Positions 45,433 through 55,533 of a DNA stretch of 64,000 nt are shown piece after piece. Numbering within the stretch: the stretch's first letter is position 1; every line of letters starts with the position of its first letter. Position numbers and translations under genes: made by a program. The notes under the pieces were generated by a model. That model saw only the letters and a list, made by a program, of their open reading frames with translations, was not told the DNA's origin and made no database searches. Where the stretch lies: the NCBI RefSeq assembly GCF_000764225.1, contig NZ_JQED01000046.1:82040-146039 (forward strand), read 5' to 3'. This DNA is from Colwellia psychrerythraea (GTDB taxonomy: Bacteria; Pseudomonadota; Gammaproteobacteria; Enterobacterales; Alteromonadaceae).

Positions 45433-46593
45433 ATGAACGAAGTTGTAATTGTAGACTGCATCCGAACTCCAATGGGTCGCTCTAAGGCCGGTGTTTTTCG
45501 TAATGTACGTGCTGAAGCATTGTCAGCACACTTAATGAAACAAATTTTAGTGCGTAATCCTTCACTAAACCCTGAAGACATTGAAGATGTTATCTGGGGC
45601 TGTGTAAAACAAACTAAAGAACAAGGTTTCAATATTGCACGTAATGCTTCATTACTTGCTGGCTTACCAAAGTCTATTGGTGGTGTGACGGTAAACCGTT
45701 TATGTGGTTCTTCTATGGAAGCGTTACATCAAGCAAGTACTAGTATCATGTCAGGACAAGGCGATGTATTCCTTATTGGTGGTGTAGAACATATGGGTCA
45801 CGTACCTATGATGTATGACGTGGATTTTGATCCAGCACTAAATAAAAATATAGCCTTAGCCTCTGGTAATATGGGCTTAACGGCAGAATTGTTAGGTAAG
45901 CAACACGGTATTACCCGTGAAATGCAAGATGCTTTTGGTGCTCGTTCGCATCAAAAAGCGCATGAAGCACAATTAGCCGGTCGTTGGGATAATGAAATTG
46001 TTGCGACTCAAGGCCACGATGCTACGGGTGCACTAACATTAGTAGAGCACGATGAAGTAATTCGTCCTGAAACAACAGCAGAAAGCCTATCAGCTTTACG
46101 TCCAGTGTTTGACCCTGCAAATGGTACCGTAACGGCTGGTACTTCATCTGCCTTATCAGATGGCGCTTCAGCAATGTTAGTTATGTCTGCTGAAAAAGCG
46201 AAAGCATTAGGGTTAACTCCACGCGTGAAAATTCGTGGTATGGGCGTTGCAGGTTGTGATCCTGCAACAATGGGTTTTGGCCCAGTACCTGCGACTAAGA
46301 AAGCATTAAAACGTGCTGGATTATCTATTGCAGATATCGACTTATTTGAGTTTAACGAAGCGTTTGCTGCTCAAGCATTATCTTGCGTTCGTGCCTTAGA
46401 AGTAGAAGATAGAATGGATCAAATCAACTTAAATGGTGGTGCTATCGCACTGGGTCATCCTTTAGGTTGTTCAGGTTCACGTATCTCTGGCACGTTAATT
46501 AACTTGATGGAAGGTCAAGATGCAAACTTAGGCCTAGCAACTATGTGTATCGGGTTAGGACAAGGTATCGCAACAGTATTTGAACGTGTGTAA
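45433..46593 (+). CDS. fadA: FadA, 3-ketoacyl-CoA thiolase
   Basis: The 386-residue thiolase cuts 3-ketoacyl-CoA into acetyl-CoA and a shortened acyl-CoA. The nucleophilic cysteine is in NRLCGSSMEAL (about residue 91). The active-site His and second Cys lie in GGAIALGHPLGCSG and ATMCIGLGQG. GAGGAG precedes the start. It is the second gene of fadBA and is closed by a strong terminator. Confidence 0.97.
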   Translation: MNEVVIVDCIRTPMGRSKAGVFRNVRAEALSAHLMKQILVRNPSLNPEDIEDVIWGCVKQTKEQGFNIARNASLLAGLPKSIGGVTVNRLCGSSMEALHQASTSIMSGQGDVFLIGGVEHMGHVPMMYDVDFDPALNKNIALASGNMGLTAELLGKQHGITREMQDAFGARSHQKAHEAQLAGRWDNEIVATQGHDATGALTLVEHDEVIRPETTAESLSALRPVFDPANGTVTAGTSSALSDGASAMLVMSAEKAKALGLTPRVKIRGMGVAGCDPATMGFGPVPATKKALKRAGLSIADIDLFEFNEAFAAQALSCVRALEVEDRMDQINLNGGAIALGHPLGCSGSRISGTLINLMEGQDANLGLATMCIGLGQGIATVFERV

Positions 46594-46634
46594 CAGCTAA
46601 TTAACTAGTTAATTTAATAGTTAATTAACGCCAT

Positions 46635-46664
46635 AAAAAACCCAGCAGCTGCTGGGTTTTTTAT
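46635..46664. terminator. Bidirectional terminator, fadA / ppaC
   Basis: AAAACCCAGCAG/CTGCTGGGTTTT is a perfect loopless dyad flanked by A- and T-runs between the two converging genes. Confidence 0.92.
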
Positions 46665-46685
46665 TAAATTTTTCTTCAATACTTA

Positions 46686-47609
46686 CTACTTAAGAAAGAC
46701 TTCTTGTAGTGGTGGTACAACTTGTTTTTTACGGCTAAGCACGCCGTCTAACCATGCTTTACCATTTTGTGGTGCTATACCAAAGGCTTGCTCGGCTAAG
46801 GTATCGCTATCACTCGCCACCAACAACTCTGAGCCTTCTTTCATGATATCGGTCAACAATAAGAAAACACTGTGACGTCCACCTTCAGCTTTAAGTTCAG
46901 CAATATCAGCGTACAACTCATCTTTAATGTCATCAAAAACGGCTAGATCAATAACTTCAAGCTGACCAATACCCACTTTTTGACCATTCATGTTGAAATC
47001 TTTAAAATCTCGTTTTACTAGATCTCTAATTGGCGTGCCGTCTACAGCAGATTTTACTCTAAACATGTCCATGCCAAGCTCTTTAAAGTCTTCAATACCG
47101 GCAATATCAGCTAGTGCTTCTACACATTTAATATCCGCTGTAGTACAAGTTGGCGATTTAAAAATAACGGTATCACTTAAAATGGCACATAACATTGCAC
47201 CTGCTATATTTTTTGGGATCTCAACATTGTAAAAGTCATACATCATTTTGATGATTGTATTGGTACAACCTACCGGGCGAACCCATATTTCGAGCGGTGT
47301 AGAAGTGGTTAAATCACCAAGTTTGTGATGATCAATAATACCTAAGATAGTCGCTTCATCAATATCATCGGGAGCAAGTTCAATATCGCTGTGATCAACA
47401 ATATAAACCCCATCGCCAGCATAGCTAGTTTTTAGCTCTGGTTGTTCAAAACCAAACTTGTCTAAGATAAACATTGTTTCAGGGGTAAGCTCACCTAGAC
47501 GAGCAGGAACAGTTTCCTCGCCTAAAGTGGTTTTTAAATATGATAAAGCAATAGCTGAACAGATAGAATCTGAATCAGGTATTTTGTGTCCTACAACGTA
47601 ATTTGGCAT
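46686..47609 (-). CDS. ppaC: Manganese-dependent inorganic pyrophosphatase (family II)
   Basis: The 307-residue DHH-family enzyme hydrolyses pyrophosphate. Motifs are GHKIPDSDSICSA (about 7-19), IVDHSD (about 72-77), the DHH signature IIDHHKLGD (about 91-99) and a C-terminal DHHA2 domain with SRKKQVVPPL. Family II enzymes need manganese or cobalt and turn over faster than the usual Ppa. They are common in Firmicutes and scattered in marine gammaproteobacteria. It has AAGGAGAG upstream and stands alone. Confidence 0.95.
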   Translation of the reverse strand: MPNYVVGHKIPDSDSICSAIALSYLKTTLGEETVPARLGELTPETMFILDKFGFEQPELKTSYAGDGVYIVDHSDIELAPDDIDEATILGIIDHHKLGDLTTSTPLEIWVRPVGCTNTIIKMMYDFYNVEIPKNIAGAMLCAILSDTVIFKSPTCTTADIKCVEALADIAGIEDFKELGMDMFRVKSAVDGTPIRDLVKRDFKDFNMNGQKVGIGQLEVIDLAVFDDIKDELYADIAELKAEGGRHSVFLLLTDIMKEGSELLVASDSDTLAEQAFGIAPQNGKAWLDGVLSRKKQVVPPLQEVFLK

Positions 47610-47809
47610 AAAAGTGCTCTCCTTAAATTATTTCATTCTATCAAAATAACTAAGGATTGTGTATGCTCATCACACACTGCTTACTCATATCTTATACCCA
47701 TTATCAAGCACCTGAACCAATATCACAATAACGCTTTAACGTAACTGCCATATTGGTAATGCTTAGAAATTAGGCTTGCAGGAATTTAAGGTAAAAAGAG
47801 ATAAATAGC

Positions 47810-49207
47810 TTATGGTTTTAATGGGAAACCCATTTTATCCACAAGGTTTAACCAAGGAATTCTCCAACCCCCTTTTGCATCACAAGTATCTAATGCATAC
47901 ATAGTGATCTTGGCCCCAATCCAGCGAAATGGCTCAGGTGGGATCCAAGCAGGAACGGTTTTAGAGAACTCTAAATTACGCTCAGGAATATCCACATCAT
48001 CAACAATCGCTAGAGCAACACGCGAAGCAAAGCGACTTGCAGTAACACCAAAACCAGAATAACCGCCAGCATAAATCATTTTTCCACCATGATAATACTG
48101 ATAATGCACCGCCATTCTTGTGGTCAAAGCGATAGGTCCACTCCAAGCGTGCGATATTTTAATATCTTTTAGTGCCGGTAGCGTTTTGTATAACATGCCC
48201 ACCAATTTAATAAATGGCTCAGGGGTTTTGTCATGCTCAGGATCGGTATTGTTATCATAAAAATAACCTAAACGACCACCAAATAAAACACGGTTATCTT
48301 TGGTTAACCGCATGTAGTTTAGCTGAGTTCGCGTATCGTAAATGCCCTGTCTATTCTTCCAACCTAGCTCAGCAATCTGCGCTTCAGTAAGTGGTTCAGT
48401 CATGACAATACGATCACGAATAGCGGCGACACGGGTACTGATTTTCTTTTTATGTTTAGTGAATGCGTTAGTCGCTAAAATAACTTTATTCGCTGTAACA
48501 CTGCCTTCAGGTGTATTAACAACAACCTGTTGCCCTTGGGTTTTACTTGTTAGCATAGGTGTGTTTTCATAAAACACAACGCCGAGTTCTTTTGCTACGC
48601 GCTTTAGACCCCACGCCATTTTAGCTGGGTTAATCGTACCTGAGCGTTTCTTTGACCAAAGACCACCATCAAACAGTGGAGAATTAATCTCTGCTTGAAT
48701 TTGCTTTTTATCTAACAAGTGAGCATCGTGACCAAATTTAACATATAGCTCATGCTCGCCTTCAATATCGTCTATACCATGCTTCCCTACCGCAACCGTT
48801 AATTCACCTGTCCATTCTATATCACAATCAATATTGTATTTTTCAATGGTGTCACGGAATTGATCCATGTTCTCTTTACCGAGACGCTCTAACTCTTCCA
48901 TATCTTTTTCAAATAAGCGGTTAGAGTTTTCCATACCATGCATTAATGAAGTAGATAAAATGGCGCCTGGACGACCTGAAGCACCAATGGCAGCAGTATT
49001 AGCTTCTATAACCACAATGTTTCGGTCAGGGTTTTGTTCTTTGGCTTGAACAGCCGCCCACAAGCCGGTAAATCCACTACCAACAATCAATAAATCAGTA
49101 GTAATTGTAGTTGTGAGCTTAGCTTCTGCAGCTGGACGAGCTGGATTGTCTAACCAAAATGGGCTGAATTTCGTGTTTGCTAATGCTAGTTTCGCTTGGT
49201 CTTGCAC
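47810..49207 (-). CDS. FAD-dependent amine/amino-acid oxidase, PuuB-like
   Basis: This 465-residue flavoprotein of the DAO family has a dinucleotide loop LLIVGSGFTGLWAAVQAKE (about 39-57), ASGRPGAI and a closing GYSGFGVTASRFASRV FAD segment (about 385-400). The layout is that of gamma-glutamylputrescine oxidase and related amine oxidases. With the permease, aldehyde dehydrogenase and ureohydrolase nearby, its likely substrate is putrescine or an aminated relative. It stands alone on the minus strand with a hairpin and a LuxR-type operator candidate upstream. Confidence 0.78.
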   Translation of the reverse strand: MQDQAKLALANTKFSPFWLDNPARPAAEAKLTTTITTDLLIVGSGFTGLWAAVQAKEQNPDRNIVVIEANTAAIGASGRPGAILSTSLMHGMENSNRLFEKDMEELERLGKENMDQFRDTIEKYNIDCDIEWTGELTVAVGKHGIDDIEGEHELYVKFGHDAHLLDKKQIQAEINSPLFDGGLWSKKRSGTINPAKMAWGLKRVAKELGVVFYENTPMLTSKTQGQQVVVNTPEGSVTANKVILATNAFTKHKKKISTRVAAIRDRIVMTEPLTEAQIAELGWKNRQGIYDTRTQLNYMRLTKDNRVLFGGRLGYFYDNNTDPEHDKTPEPFIKLVGMLYKTLPALKDIKISHAWSGPIALTTRMAVHYQYYHGGKMIYAGGYSGFGVTASRFASRVALAIVDDVDIPERNLEFSKTVPAWIPPEPFRWIGAKITMYALDTCDAKGGWRIPWLNLVDKMGFPLKP

Positions 49208-49257
49208 AGTACTAACTCCTCTCTAATAGTGTATAGGTGCCTGCTACAAAGTAAGCT

Positions 49258-49284
49258 ATTTATAAAAGTCTTACTTTTATAAAT
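49258..49284. repeat. Perfect hairpin in the 5' region of the FAD oxidase gene
   Basis: ATTTATAAAAGT CTT ACTTTTATAAAT is a 12-bp perfect stem with a 3-base loop about 50 bp before the start codon. It is AT-rich, so its role, if any, is unclear. Confidence 0.5.
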
Positions 49285-49311
49285 ATTCCTCGTACACACC
49301 ACCTCTAGTTC

Positions 49312-49344
49312 TATACCCAAGGCACTTGAAAATGCTTGGGTATA
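49312..49344. repeat. TATACCC palindromic repeat, copy 1
   Basis: Arms TATACCCAAG and CTTGGGTATA enclose a loop containing CACTTGAA. A related dyad with TATACCCG arms and CACTTGAA lies at 56935-56981. Confidence 0.6.
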
Positions 49345-49377
49345 TAGTACTAAGTTAACCTGATGAGAGTTTTTAGA

Positions 49378-49393
49378 TACCCCCTAAAAGGTA
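49378..49393. promoter_or_regulatory. LuxR-type operator candidate before the FAD oxidase
   Basis: TACCCCCTAAAAGGTA has TACCCCCT, as in the site at 53280 before the aldehyde dehydrogenase. TAC-YY heptamers in inverted pairs are bound by NarL/LuxR-type helix-turn-helix domains. Confidence 0.4.
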
Positions 49394-49417
49394 GCTACTG
49401 AATTTATTTGGTGGGAG

Positions 49418-50242
49418 TTATTGCTCTTCAACATGAATAGATAAATGATCGACATCTTTTTCGAGTGAGTCCGACTGCAATATATCGATAAACAGTGCTA
49501 ATAGTTCAGACTGGCTGGATAAAAATGTTTTGCCATAGATATTTTTTTTATGCATTTTTACCGTTTCGTAGCCTATAGACATAATAGTGCCTATTGCTTT
49601 AGTTGAGTGACCTTGGAGTAACAATTGACAAACCTGATACTCTTTTTTTGTTAGGATATCTTTGCCGAAATTAAGCAAGGCATTTTCAACATTTGAATGA
49701 CTAATCTCGCTGTTTTCACCCATTAAAGCTAAATGACTATTACATAGGTTTTGAATGGGGGTAACTAGCTGTTTAAATTTTGTTTTATCTGTTGATGAGA
49801 ATTTATCAGTATTGCCAAAGCGAGAGATATCAAGGTGTAAACAATTATCATCATCTATCGGGAATAGATAACCAACTTCATCGGTCAGTGATAAAAAATT
49901 AAAGTAAGAGCTGTAACTGCTTGAAAACTCATCTGGAGCAATTTCATCGAGAGAATAAAAGCCCTCCTTGCCTTTATCAGCAAATAGTCGGTAAAAAGGA
50001 TCTAATACATATAAACGGGTTAAATAGCGCCAAGACTCCTCACCATACAACCTATTTTTTTTGCCAACATTGCCATAACGATAATGTAATTGTGTATCAG
50101 CAGACTTATGAAATTGCAAAACTAGTATTTCATCAAAATCAAAAGTGACTTTAAAAAAGTCTTTTAATCTAGAATAAAAGTGCTCTGTTCCAACATGCTG
50201 AGTTAGCTCAATTAGCGCTAAACTGTATTTATCTAATTTCAT
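49418..50242 (-). CDS. LuxR-family regulator of the amine-use cluster
   Basis: This 274-residue protein has a C-terminal LuxR helix-turn-helix (about 195-260; LTKKEYQVCQLLLQGHSTKA followed by IGYETVKMHKKNIY). The N-terminal 180 residues form an unknown, probably sensing, domain with no receiver aspartate pattern and no autoinducer signature. It lies between the oxidase and the permease-dehydrogenase pair, so a role as their regulator is likely. Shared TACCCCCT sites before both units support this. The ligand is unknown. Confidence 0.75.
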   Translation of the reverse strand: MKLDKYSLALIELTQHVGTEHFYSRLKDFFKVTFDFDEILVLQFHKSADTQLHYRYGNVGKKNRLYGEESWRYLTRLYVLDPFYRLFADKGKEGFYSLDEIAPDEFSSSYSSYFNFLSLTDEVGYLFPIDDDNCLHLDISRFGNTDKFSSTDKTKFKQLVTPIQNLCNSHLALMGENSEISHSNVENALLNFGKDILTKKEYQVCQLLLQGHSTKAIGTIMSIGYETVKMHKKNIYGKTFLSSQSELLALFIDILQSDSLEKDVDHLSIHVEEQ

Positions 50243-50318
50243 AAAATGACCGCACTTATCAAAAGTTCCTATCTAACAAGAGTTCTATTTAATAATAGTA
50301 AACTTTGAAATACAAACA

Positions 50319-50346
50319 AAACAGCGACTCAAAAGAGTCGCTGTTT
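50319..50346. terminator. Terminator after the permease gene
   Basis: AAACAGCGACTC AAAA GAGTCGCTGTTT is a 12-bp perfect stem about 45 bp past the permease stop. It has a short T-run on either strand. Confidence 0.8.
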
Positions 50347-50388
50347 CAAATGATTACAACACTTAAACCAATCGTGTTAATGCATTGG

Positions 50389-51792
50389 TTACACTGTAGA
50401 CGCTTTCATTTTTTTCATACCGCGATAAGTAACGACTTCGCCGAGGAAGATAACACTTAACGCACCCCATAATACCTCCCAAGCAATGCCCTCGCCTGGT
50501 ATATAGATAAATAACGTTATTGTTACCGCTAATATGGTGGCACAAAGGTAAGCACAAGCTTTAACAAAATTAGGGTTACCTGGAAATCTAAACGTGCCAT
50601 CTTCTGCTATTTTACCATTAACACCAATATGCTGCTGACGAATTTTGACAAAGGCGGTACATACAGCCACGTAAGGCAACATGAAAATAACACCACTAAA
50701 GGCAAATAAAGACCAGAATAAATCTTCATTATTACCCGCCATTACACCATATAAAATCAATAATACAGAAGCTGAAATACCCAGCAATATTGACGCACCT
50801 ACTGGTGTACCATGTTTAGACTCAACCGCAAACAATGCGGGTAATTCATTATCAATAGCCGCCTCTGCTGCTGCACGGTTAGCACCCATTGCCCACGTTG
50901 CACCATTTGAAAAGAAGGTATAAAGCGCACCAACGCCAAGAATGACAACGAAAGCATCACCTAAAGGGGTACCGCCGAAGAATTGACCTAATGTATCCAT
51001 CAAACCATCAACTACATCTACTTTATCAGCAGGTTGTGCAATTAATATCGCAGTAGTCGCTAAAATGTATGCCCCTACAACGACAGCAATTGATGAGAAC
51101 ACAGCTTTAGGTAAATCTTTACGAGGGTCCTTCATTTCAGCGCTACTTGCACTGGCTAATTCAAAGCCCAGCATACCGTAAACAACAGCAGGTAAGTATT
51201 GCAAACTCAAACCGCCATTTTCTGTACTTGGGATCATGGTTGCTAAGGTAAATTCATTAGCAATACCATGTTCCATGCCATACAAGATGCCACCGATGAT
51301 TAATAAGGCAAAAATAACTAACTTGATCGCTGCGCCAATATTTGGGATCCACTTTCCGACATTTAAAGCAACAATGTTAACAAACACTACTACCCAGATA
51401 AGTATCACACCCATAGTGATTTGTGCCGTTAACGACATATCAGGCATAAAGATTTGCGAAAATACACCGGCAAAAAGTATGAAGATGGCTGGTACCCAAA
51501 CCGCAACATTAGACCAGTAATACCAGCTAATGCGTGATGCCATCTTTTGGCCGTATGCCCTTTTTACCCAAGCATAAATACCACCTTGCTCAGGATAAGC
51601 TGAACCAAGCTCGGTACTGATTGCACCGAAAGGCACCAAGAAAAAAATAGTCAGTAATACCCACCAAAAGATAACTGTTGGACCCATTACGGCCCCGGCA
51701 GCTAAGGTATCTAGTAATAATACCGCGGAAATACAGAATAAAAAGATATCCCTTTTTCCAAGCGTTTTCTCATGTAAATGTTGTTCACTCAT
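50389..51792 (-). CDS. APC-superfamily amino acid/polyamine permease (PuuP-like)
   Basis: This 467-residue inner-membrane transporter has about 12 helices. The helix-1 glycine motif appears in AVLLLDTLAAGAVMGPTVIF, and the consensus helix-6 stretch is VVYGMLGFELASASSAEMKDP. This fits the glutamate/GABA or putrescine importer branch. Its stop is separated from the terminator, and the aldehyde dehydrogenase gene precedes it by 8 bp on the same strand, so they form one operon. Substrate is inferred from the neighbours. Confidence 0.82.
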   Translation of the reverse strand: MSEQHLHEKTLGKRDIFLFCISAVLLLDTLAAGAVMGPTVIFWWVLLTIFFLVPFGAISTELGSAYPEQGGIYAWVKRAYGQKMASRISWYYWSNVAVWVPAIFILFAGVFSQIFMPDMSLTAQITMGVILIWVVVFVNIVALNVGKWIPNIGAAIKLVIFALLIIGGILYGMEHGIANEFTLATMIPSTENGGLSLQYLPAVVYGMLGFELASASSAEMKDPRKDLPKAVFSSIAVVVGAYILATTAILIAQPADKVDVVDGLMDTLGQFFGGTPLGDAFVVILGVGALYTFFSNGATWAMGANRAAAEAAIDNELPALFAVESKHGTPVGASILLGISASVLLILYGVMAGNNEDLFWSLFAFSGVIFMLPYVAVCTAFVKIRQQHIGVNGKIAEDGTFRFPGNPNFVKACAYLCATILAVTITLFIYIPGEGIAWEVLWGALSVIFLGEVVTYRGMKKMKASTV

Positions 51793-51800
51793 ACTTTCCC

Positions 51801-53222
51801 CTAAGTTATAATTAAAGACTGCACTTCAATAAACTCGCGTAATCCTTCAACACCCCATTCACGGCCATTTCCTGACTGCTTAAAGCCACCAAAGGGCGCA
51901 TGAGAGTTGAAATAAGTGCCTTGAATATAACTTTGTCCAGCACGGATTTTTCGAGCTATTTGTGTTGCAGCATTTGCATCTTTTGCAAAAACACCAGATG
52001 ACAACCCAAAGACAGTATCATTGGCAATTTTAATTGCTTCTTGTTCGTCTGAATAAGGGATCATACATAACACAGGTCCGAAGATTTCTTCTTGTGCTAT
52101 GGTCATGTCATTGGTGACATTGGTAAAAATAGTTGGCATTACATAAGCGCCTTGTTGTAATCGAGTGGGAATTTCTGGTCCACCAGTTACAAGCTCAGCA
52201 CCTTCTTTAATACCGATATTGATATAGTCTAAAACTCTTTTTTGTTGTAAGGACGAGCTCAAAGGCCCCATGGTAACGTTATCGTCTTGTGGGTCACCAA
52301 CCACATTTTCTTCTGCTACCGCTTTGGCAATCACAATCGCTTGCTGATAAAGCGATTCAGGAACTAACATACGAGTCAAAGCACAGCATGTTTGACCCGA
52401 GTTAATCATGACATCTTCAACGCCATAACGAACTGCCGCAGCTAAATCGGCATCTTCAGTAATAATAAACGGAGATTTACCACCCAGCTCCTGACAAACA
52501 CGTTTAACGGTTGTTGACGCCGCTTGAGCAACTTTAATACCTGCTCCTGTAGATCCAGTAAACGACACCATATCAACGTCAGGATGTGAACATAAATGCT
52601 CACCAATTTTGTATCCATAACCGGTAATAACATTAAATACGCCAGCAGGTACGCCAACCTTGTCAAAGATTTCAGCCAAAATAAGGTCTTGCAAAGGTGT
52701 TTGCTCTGCAGGTTTAGCCACAACAGTACAACCGGTAGCCATTGCTGGACCTAGCTTGCCAACGAGTTGAGATAATGGGTAATTCCACGGATTGATTAAA
52801 ACACAAACCCCGACAGCAGAATGGCATTGCATTACACCGTGCTCTGTTGATGATTCATCAACATAAGAGGTCATGTCTGCATAACCTCTAAAGGCATCAA
52901 TAGCGCCTTGCACTTGAATATCAACTGAAAGATGTTTAGGACAACCCATAGAAGTCGAAATAGCAGTCACTAAATCATCAAGTCTATTTTGCATTTCATC
53001 AGCAATAGCAATAATCAACTGACTTCGCTCAGCTGGTGTTGTTGCAGACCATTGCGAAAACGCCTGTTTCGCTGCTGCTATTGCCTTATCAACATCTGCA
53101 ATTGCGGCACTGGGTGTTTTAGCACACAGTTCTGAGTTAGCCGGATTGATCACATCAATGGTTTCTTCAGTGTTCGACGATTGCCAGTCACCATTAATAT
53201 AGAGCTTGTTATATGTATACAT
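51801..53222 (-). CDS. NAD-dependent aldehyde dehydrogenase
   Basis: The 473-residue enzyme oxidises an aldehyde to the acid. It has the N-binding ILINPWNYPLSQ-type segment, FTGSTGAG, the general-base Glu in CQELGGKSP (about 254) and the nucleophile in NSGQTCCALTR (about 288). FGLSSGVFAKD and PFGGFKQSGNGREWG complete the fold. With a permease and an amine oxidase nearby, it is likely a gamma-aminobutyraldehyde-type dehydrogenase. A TACCCCCT dyad lies 58 bp before the start. Confidence 0.88.
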   Translation of the reverse strand: MYTYNKLYINGDWQSSNTEETIDVINPANSELCAKTPSAAIADVDKAIAAAKQAFSQWSATTPAERSQLIIAIADEMQNRLDDLVTAISTSMGCPKHLSVDIQVQGAIDAFRGYADMTSYVDESSTEHGVMQCHSAVGVCVLINPWNYPLSQLVGKLGPAMATGCTVVAKPAEQTPLQDLILAEIFDKVGVPAGVFNVITGYGYKIGEHLCSHPDVDMVSFTGSTGAGIKVAQAASTTVKRVCQELGGKSPFIITEDADLAAAVRYGVEDVMINSGQTCCALTRMLVPESLYQQAIVIAKAVAEENVVGDPQDDNVTMGPLSSSLQQKRVLDYINIGIKEGAELVTGGPEIPTRLQQGAYVMPTIFTNVTNDMTIAQEEIFGPVLCMIPYSDEQEAIKIANDTVFGLSSGVFAKDANAATQIARKIRAGQSYIQGTYFNSHAPFGGFKQSGNGREWGVEGLREFIEVQSLIIT

Positions 53223-53279
53223 TTTTTGATCCCGCTATAAAAATAATAACTTAGACTATGCTAGCCCTATCAAGTTAAG

Positions 53280-53298
53280 TACCCCCTTTAGGGGAGTA
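53280..53298. promoter_or_regulatory. LuxR-type operator candidate before the aldehyde dehydrogenase
   Basis: TACCCCCTTTAGGGGAGTA is a near-perfect dyad. It shares TACCCCCT with the site at 49378 before the oxidase. Confidence 0.5.
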
Positions 53299-53647
53299 CA
53301 CCAACCAATCCCTTTAAAACTCTGTTCATAATTGTACAAATAAAAAACTTACTTCATTGTTAACAAGGGTCTATTGACCTTTCATTTTAGTCTCTGCTAT
53401 AGGCTAATTTTTAAGTTAACAAGGCGAAGAGAGTGCTATGTAGTCATTCTACTTTAATAATTTTCAACGATGTTAGGTTGAAAATTAGCCATAGCCCTTC
53501 GGGTTGCCTTGAAAAAGCGTCACTCTTTGTTGCTTCATTCGCATTTGGAACAACCAAATATTGAATGAAGCGCTTCGACTATCATCTTTTTCAAGTGCAA
53601 CAGAATTACAAACTGAAAGATCAACAGACCCTAGTAACTTCTTACAA
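53299..53647. other. Gene-free stretch with an inverted repeat
   Basis: GGCTAATTTTTAA near 53403 pairs with TTGAAAATTAGCC near 53478. Inside are AACAAGGCG and AGTCATTCTACT, in the style of the dispersed repeats at 4281 and 18293. It is probably a degenerate copy of a related element. No gene is supported. Confidence 0.4.
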
Positions 53648-55045
53648 TCAGGGCACAATTTTCTTTATTGATTTTTTTATACGACGACTGAACATCCAGA
53701 CGCTAATCAGTACAACTGGCATCAACAAGGTCAACGCCACTTCCCTATTAAAGGTAAAACCAAGGCTACTGCTGGCATCCAATAAATACTTACACAGTGC
53801 CAGTACGTAATAGCTCATAACAATGACCGAAAGCCCTTCAACCGTTTGCTGCAAGTTGAATTGCATCTGTGCTCTTTTATCCATTGAAGTCAGCAAAGCC
53901 TGATTTTGTGCTTCAATTGCCATATCAATTCTTGTGCGTAAAAAGTCACTCGCGCGATCGACTCGACTAGATAAATCATCAAGCCTGCGTTTTGCGGCAA
54001 GTACGGTTCGATAAGCCGGAGATAACCGTCGGTCGATAAAGGCACTAAAGGTTTGTAACTCATTAATGTCTTTCTCTTCTAATTCAGCCAGTCGACTTCG
54101 CACCATTTCATAATAAGCACTGCCCGCATCAAAGCGATAACGCGAACTAGCAATAATTTCTGCAATATTGGCTGACATTGATGACAACTCAGCCAATTGC
54201 TGCTGCTCATCATTCGACGACCTAATATCTTTTTGCTTCTTGAGCAACATCGCCAATTGCGATTCCATTTTGCTGACTTTAACGCTCACTTGTTGCGCTA
54301 ACGGAAAGGCCAACAAGGTCATATTTCGATATGCCTCAATCTCTAGCAATGCCCTAAGCACGCGACCACTTTGACATTCATTTAAACTCGAATTCACCAA
54401 CAATATTCGGTTAAAGTTATCTTCATGCAAGCGTAATGCGCTGAGTATAATGGCCTCACCATTATGTAACTCAGAGCCCATTAACCGTTGTCCCTCAAAA
54501 TATTGACGTAAATGATCTCTTTCTAAGGTCACGCTATCTTCACTTAACGCATCAATATGCACGGCAGCAATTAACTCGCCCGATATCCCTTCAAGCCAAT
54601 CAATCGGTACTAGCGCTACCGGTGGGCAGTCAAAGGGTTTTAATCCGCTGTCATGTACTAAAAAGGTATAACTACTAAATTCAGTATGACGTTCCCACCT
54701 AATTTCATATTCACCCATTTTTTGGTAAAAACACGACGCATTGGCTAAAGGGGGATTGACGCTATATCGATGACATAATTCATGAAGGTGTGCTAATTCA
54801 ATCGCTTGGCTATCTCCCTCTTGATGAAGAAAACACACTTGTGAAACGCGCAGCGGTATATTCGACACGGGAAAAGGTCTAGCATGTAAATCGGCATAAC
54901 TTTGACTAAAATAGGCGTGTTTATTTAGCTGACCATACGCTTTATGATTCGGTTGAATCAAAGCATTAGCCTTGTCTATTGCCTGTTTTTCCGGACTCAC
55001 ATCCGCAGTAAAAAGTTTCAATCTACTTCCTCTTATTTTCGTCAC
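53648..55045 (-). CDS. DUF3422 family membrane protein
   Basis: This 465-residue protein of the DUF3422 family has the conserved WERHTEFSSYTFL (about 117-129) and a coiled-coil middle. It ends in two membrane helices (about 410-455) separated by a short loop, then a basic tail KKSIKKIV. The large domain should face the cytoplasm. The family is common in marine bacteria and its function is unknown. It does not share a direction or spacing with the amine genes that would tie it to them. Confidence 0.8.
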   Translation of the reverse strand: MTKIRGSRLKLFTADVSPEKQAIDKANALIQPNHKAYGQLNKHAYFSQSYADLHARPFPVSNIPLRVSQVCFLHQEGDSQAIELAHLHELCHRYSVNPPLANASCFYQKMGEYEIRWERHTEFSSYTFLVHDSGLKPFDCPPVALVPIDWLEGISGELIAAVHIDALSEDSVTLERDHLRQYFEGQRLMGSELHNGEAIILSALRLHEDNFNRILLVNSSLNECQSGRVLRALLEIEAYRNMTLLAFPLAQQVSVKVSKMESQLAMLLKKQKDIRSSNDEQQQLAELSSMSANIAEIIASSRYRFDAGSAYYEMVRSRLAELEEKDINELQTFSAFIDRRLSPAYRTVLAAKRRLDDLSSRVDRASDFLRTRIDMAIEAQNQALLTSMDKRAQMQFNLQQTVEGLSVIVMSYYVLALCKYLLDASSSLGFTFNREVALTLLMPVVLISVWMFSRRIKKSIKKIVP

Positions 55046-55533
55046 TTAGCTTAACTAGTTTGAGTATCTATCATTAAGTTAAACCAATTACTTAATAAGC
55101 GGACGCGCTCATTAACCGTTTTAGTTGACCACATTGTTATTGCTTTTATTACCGTTTTATCAGTAAGTCTAGCGTTCGCAATGCCTGCATTACTCCATTG
55201 GCAGGATGAATGATTACAATCTGTGCTGTAACCTGTTTTATCTATTGAATAACAATTTCAGCCCATGTTAAATACAAAACAATGAACGTTAAGTTTTACA
55301 GCCACCAAACTTAATAGATTTATTCACGCGCCATCAGTCAAAGCAAAAACTCTTCATAATTGGGAATTACCTTTAAAGAGTACTATTATTTCAATAGCTA
55401 ACCGCGATGGCTTTATTAAAGTGGCACTTCATGACTAATCGGAGTATTCCCCCCGTTTGGGTATTTCTTAATCGAGTCACTTCTGAAATAGTAATAAGCT
55501 AATGCAACACATGACAACAATAGGTGAGTGATT
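55046..55533. other. Gene-free stretch
   Basis: About 490 bp with no supported gene. A G/C block near 55442-55465 (TATTCCCCCC, then TTTGGGTAT) resembles the TACCCCCT sites near the amine genes and could be a third, weaker operator. The ribosome site of the small gene at 55534 is at the end. Confidence 0.35.
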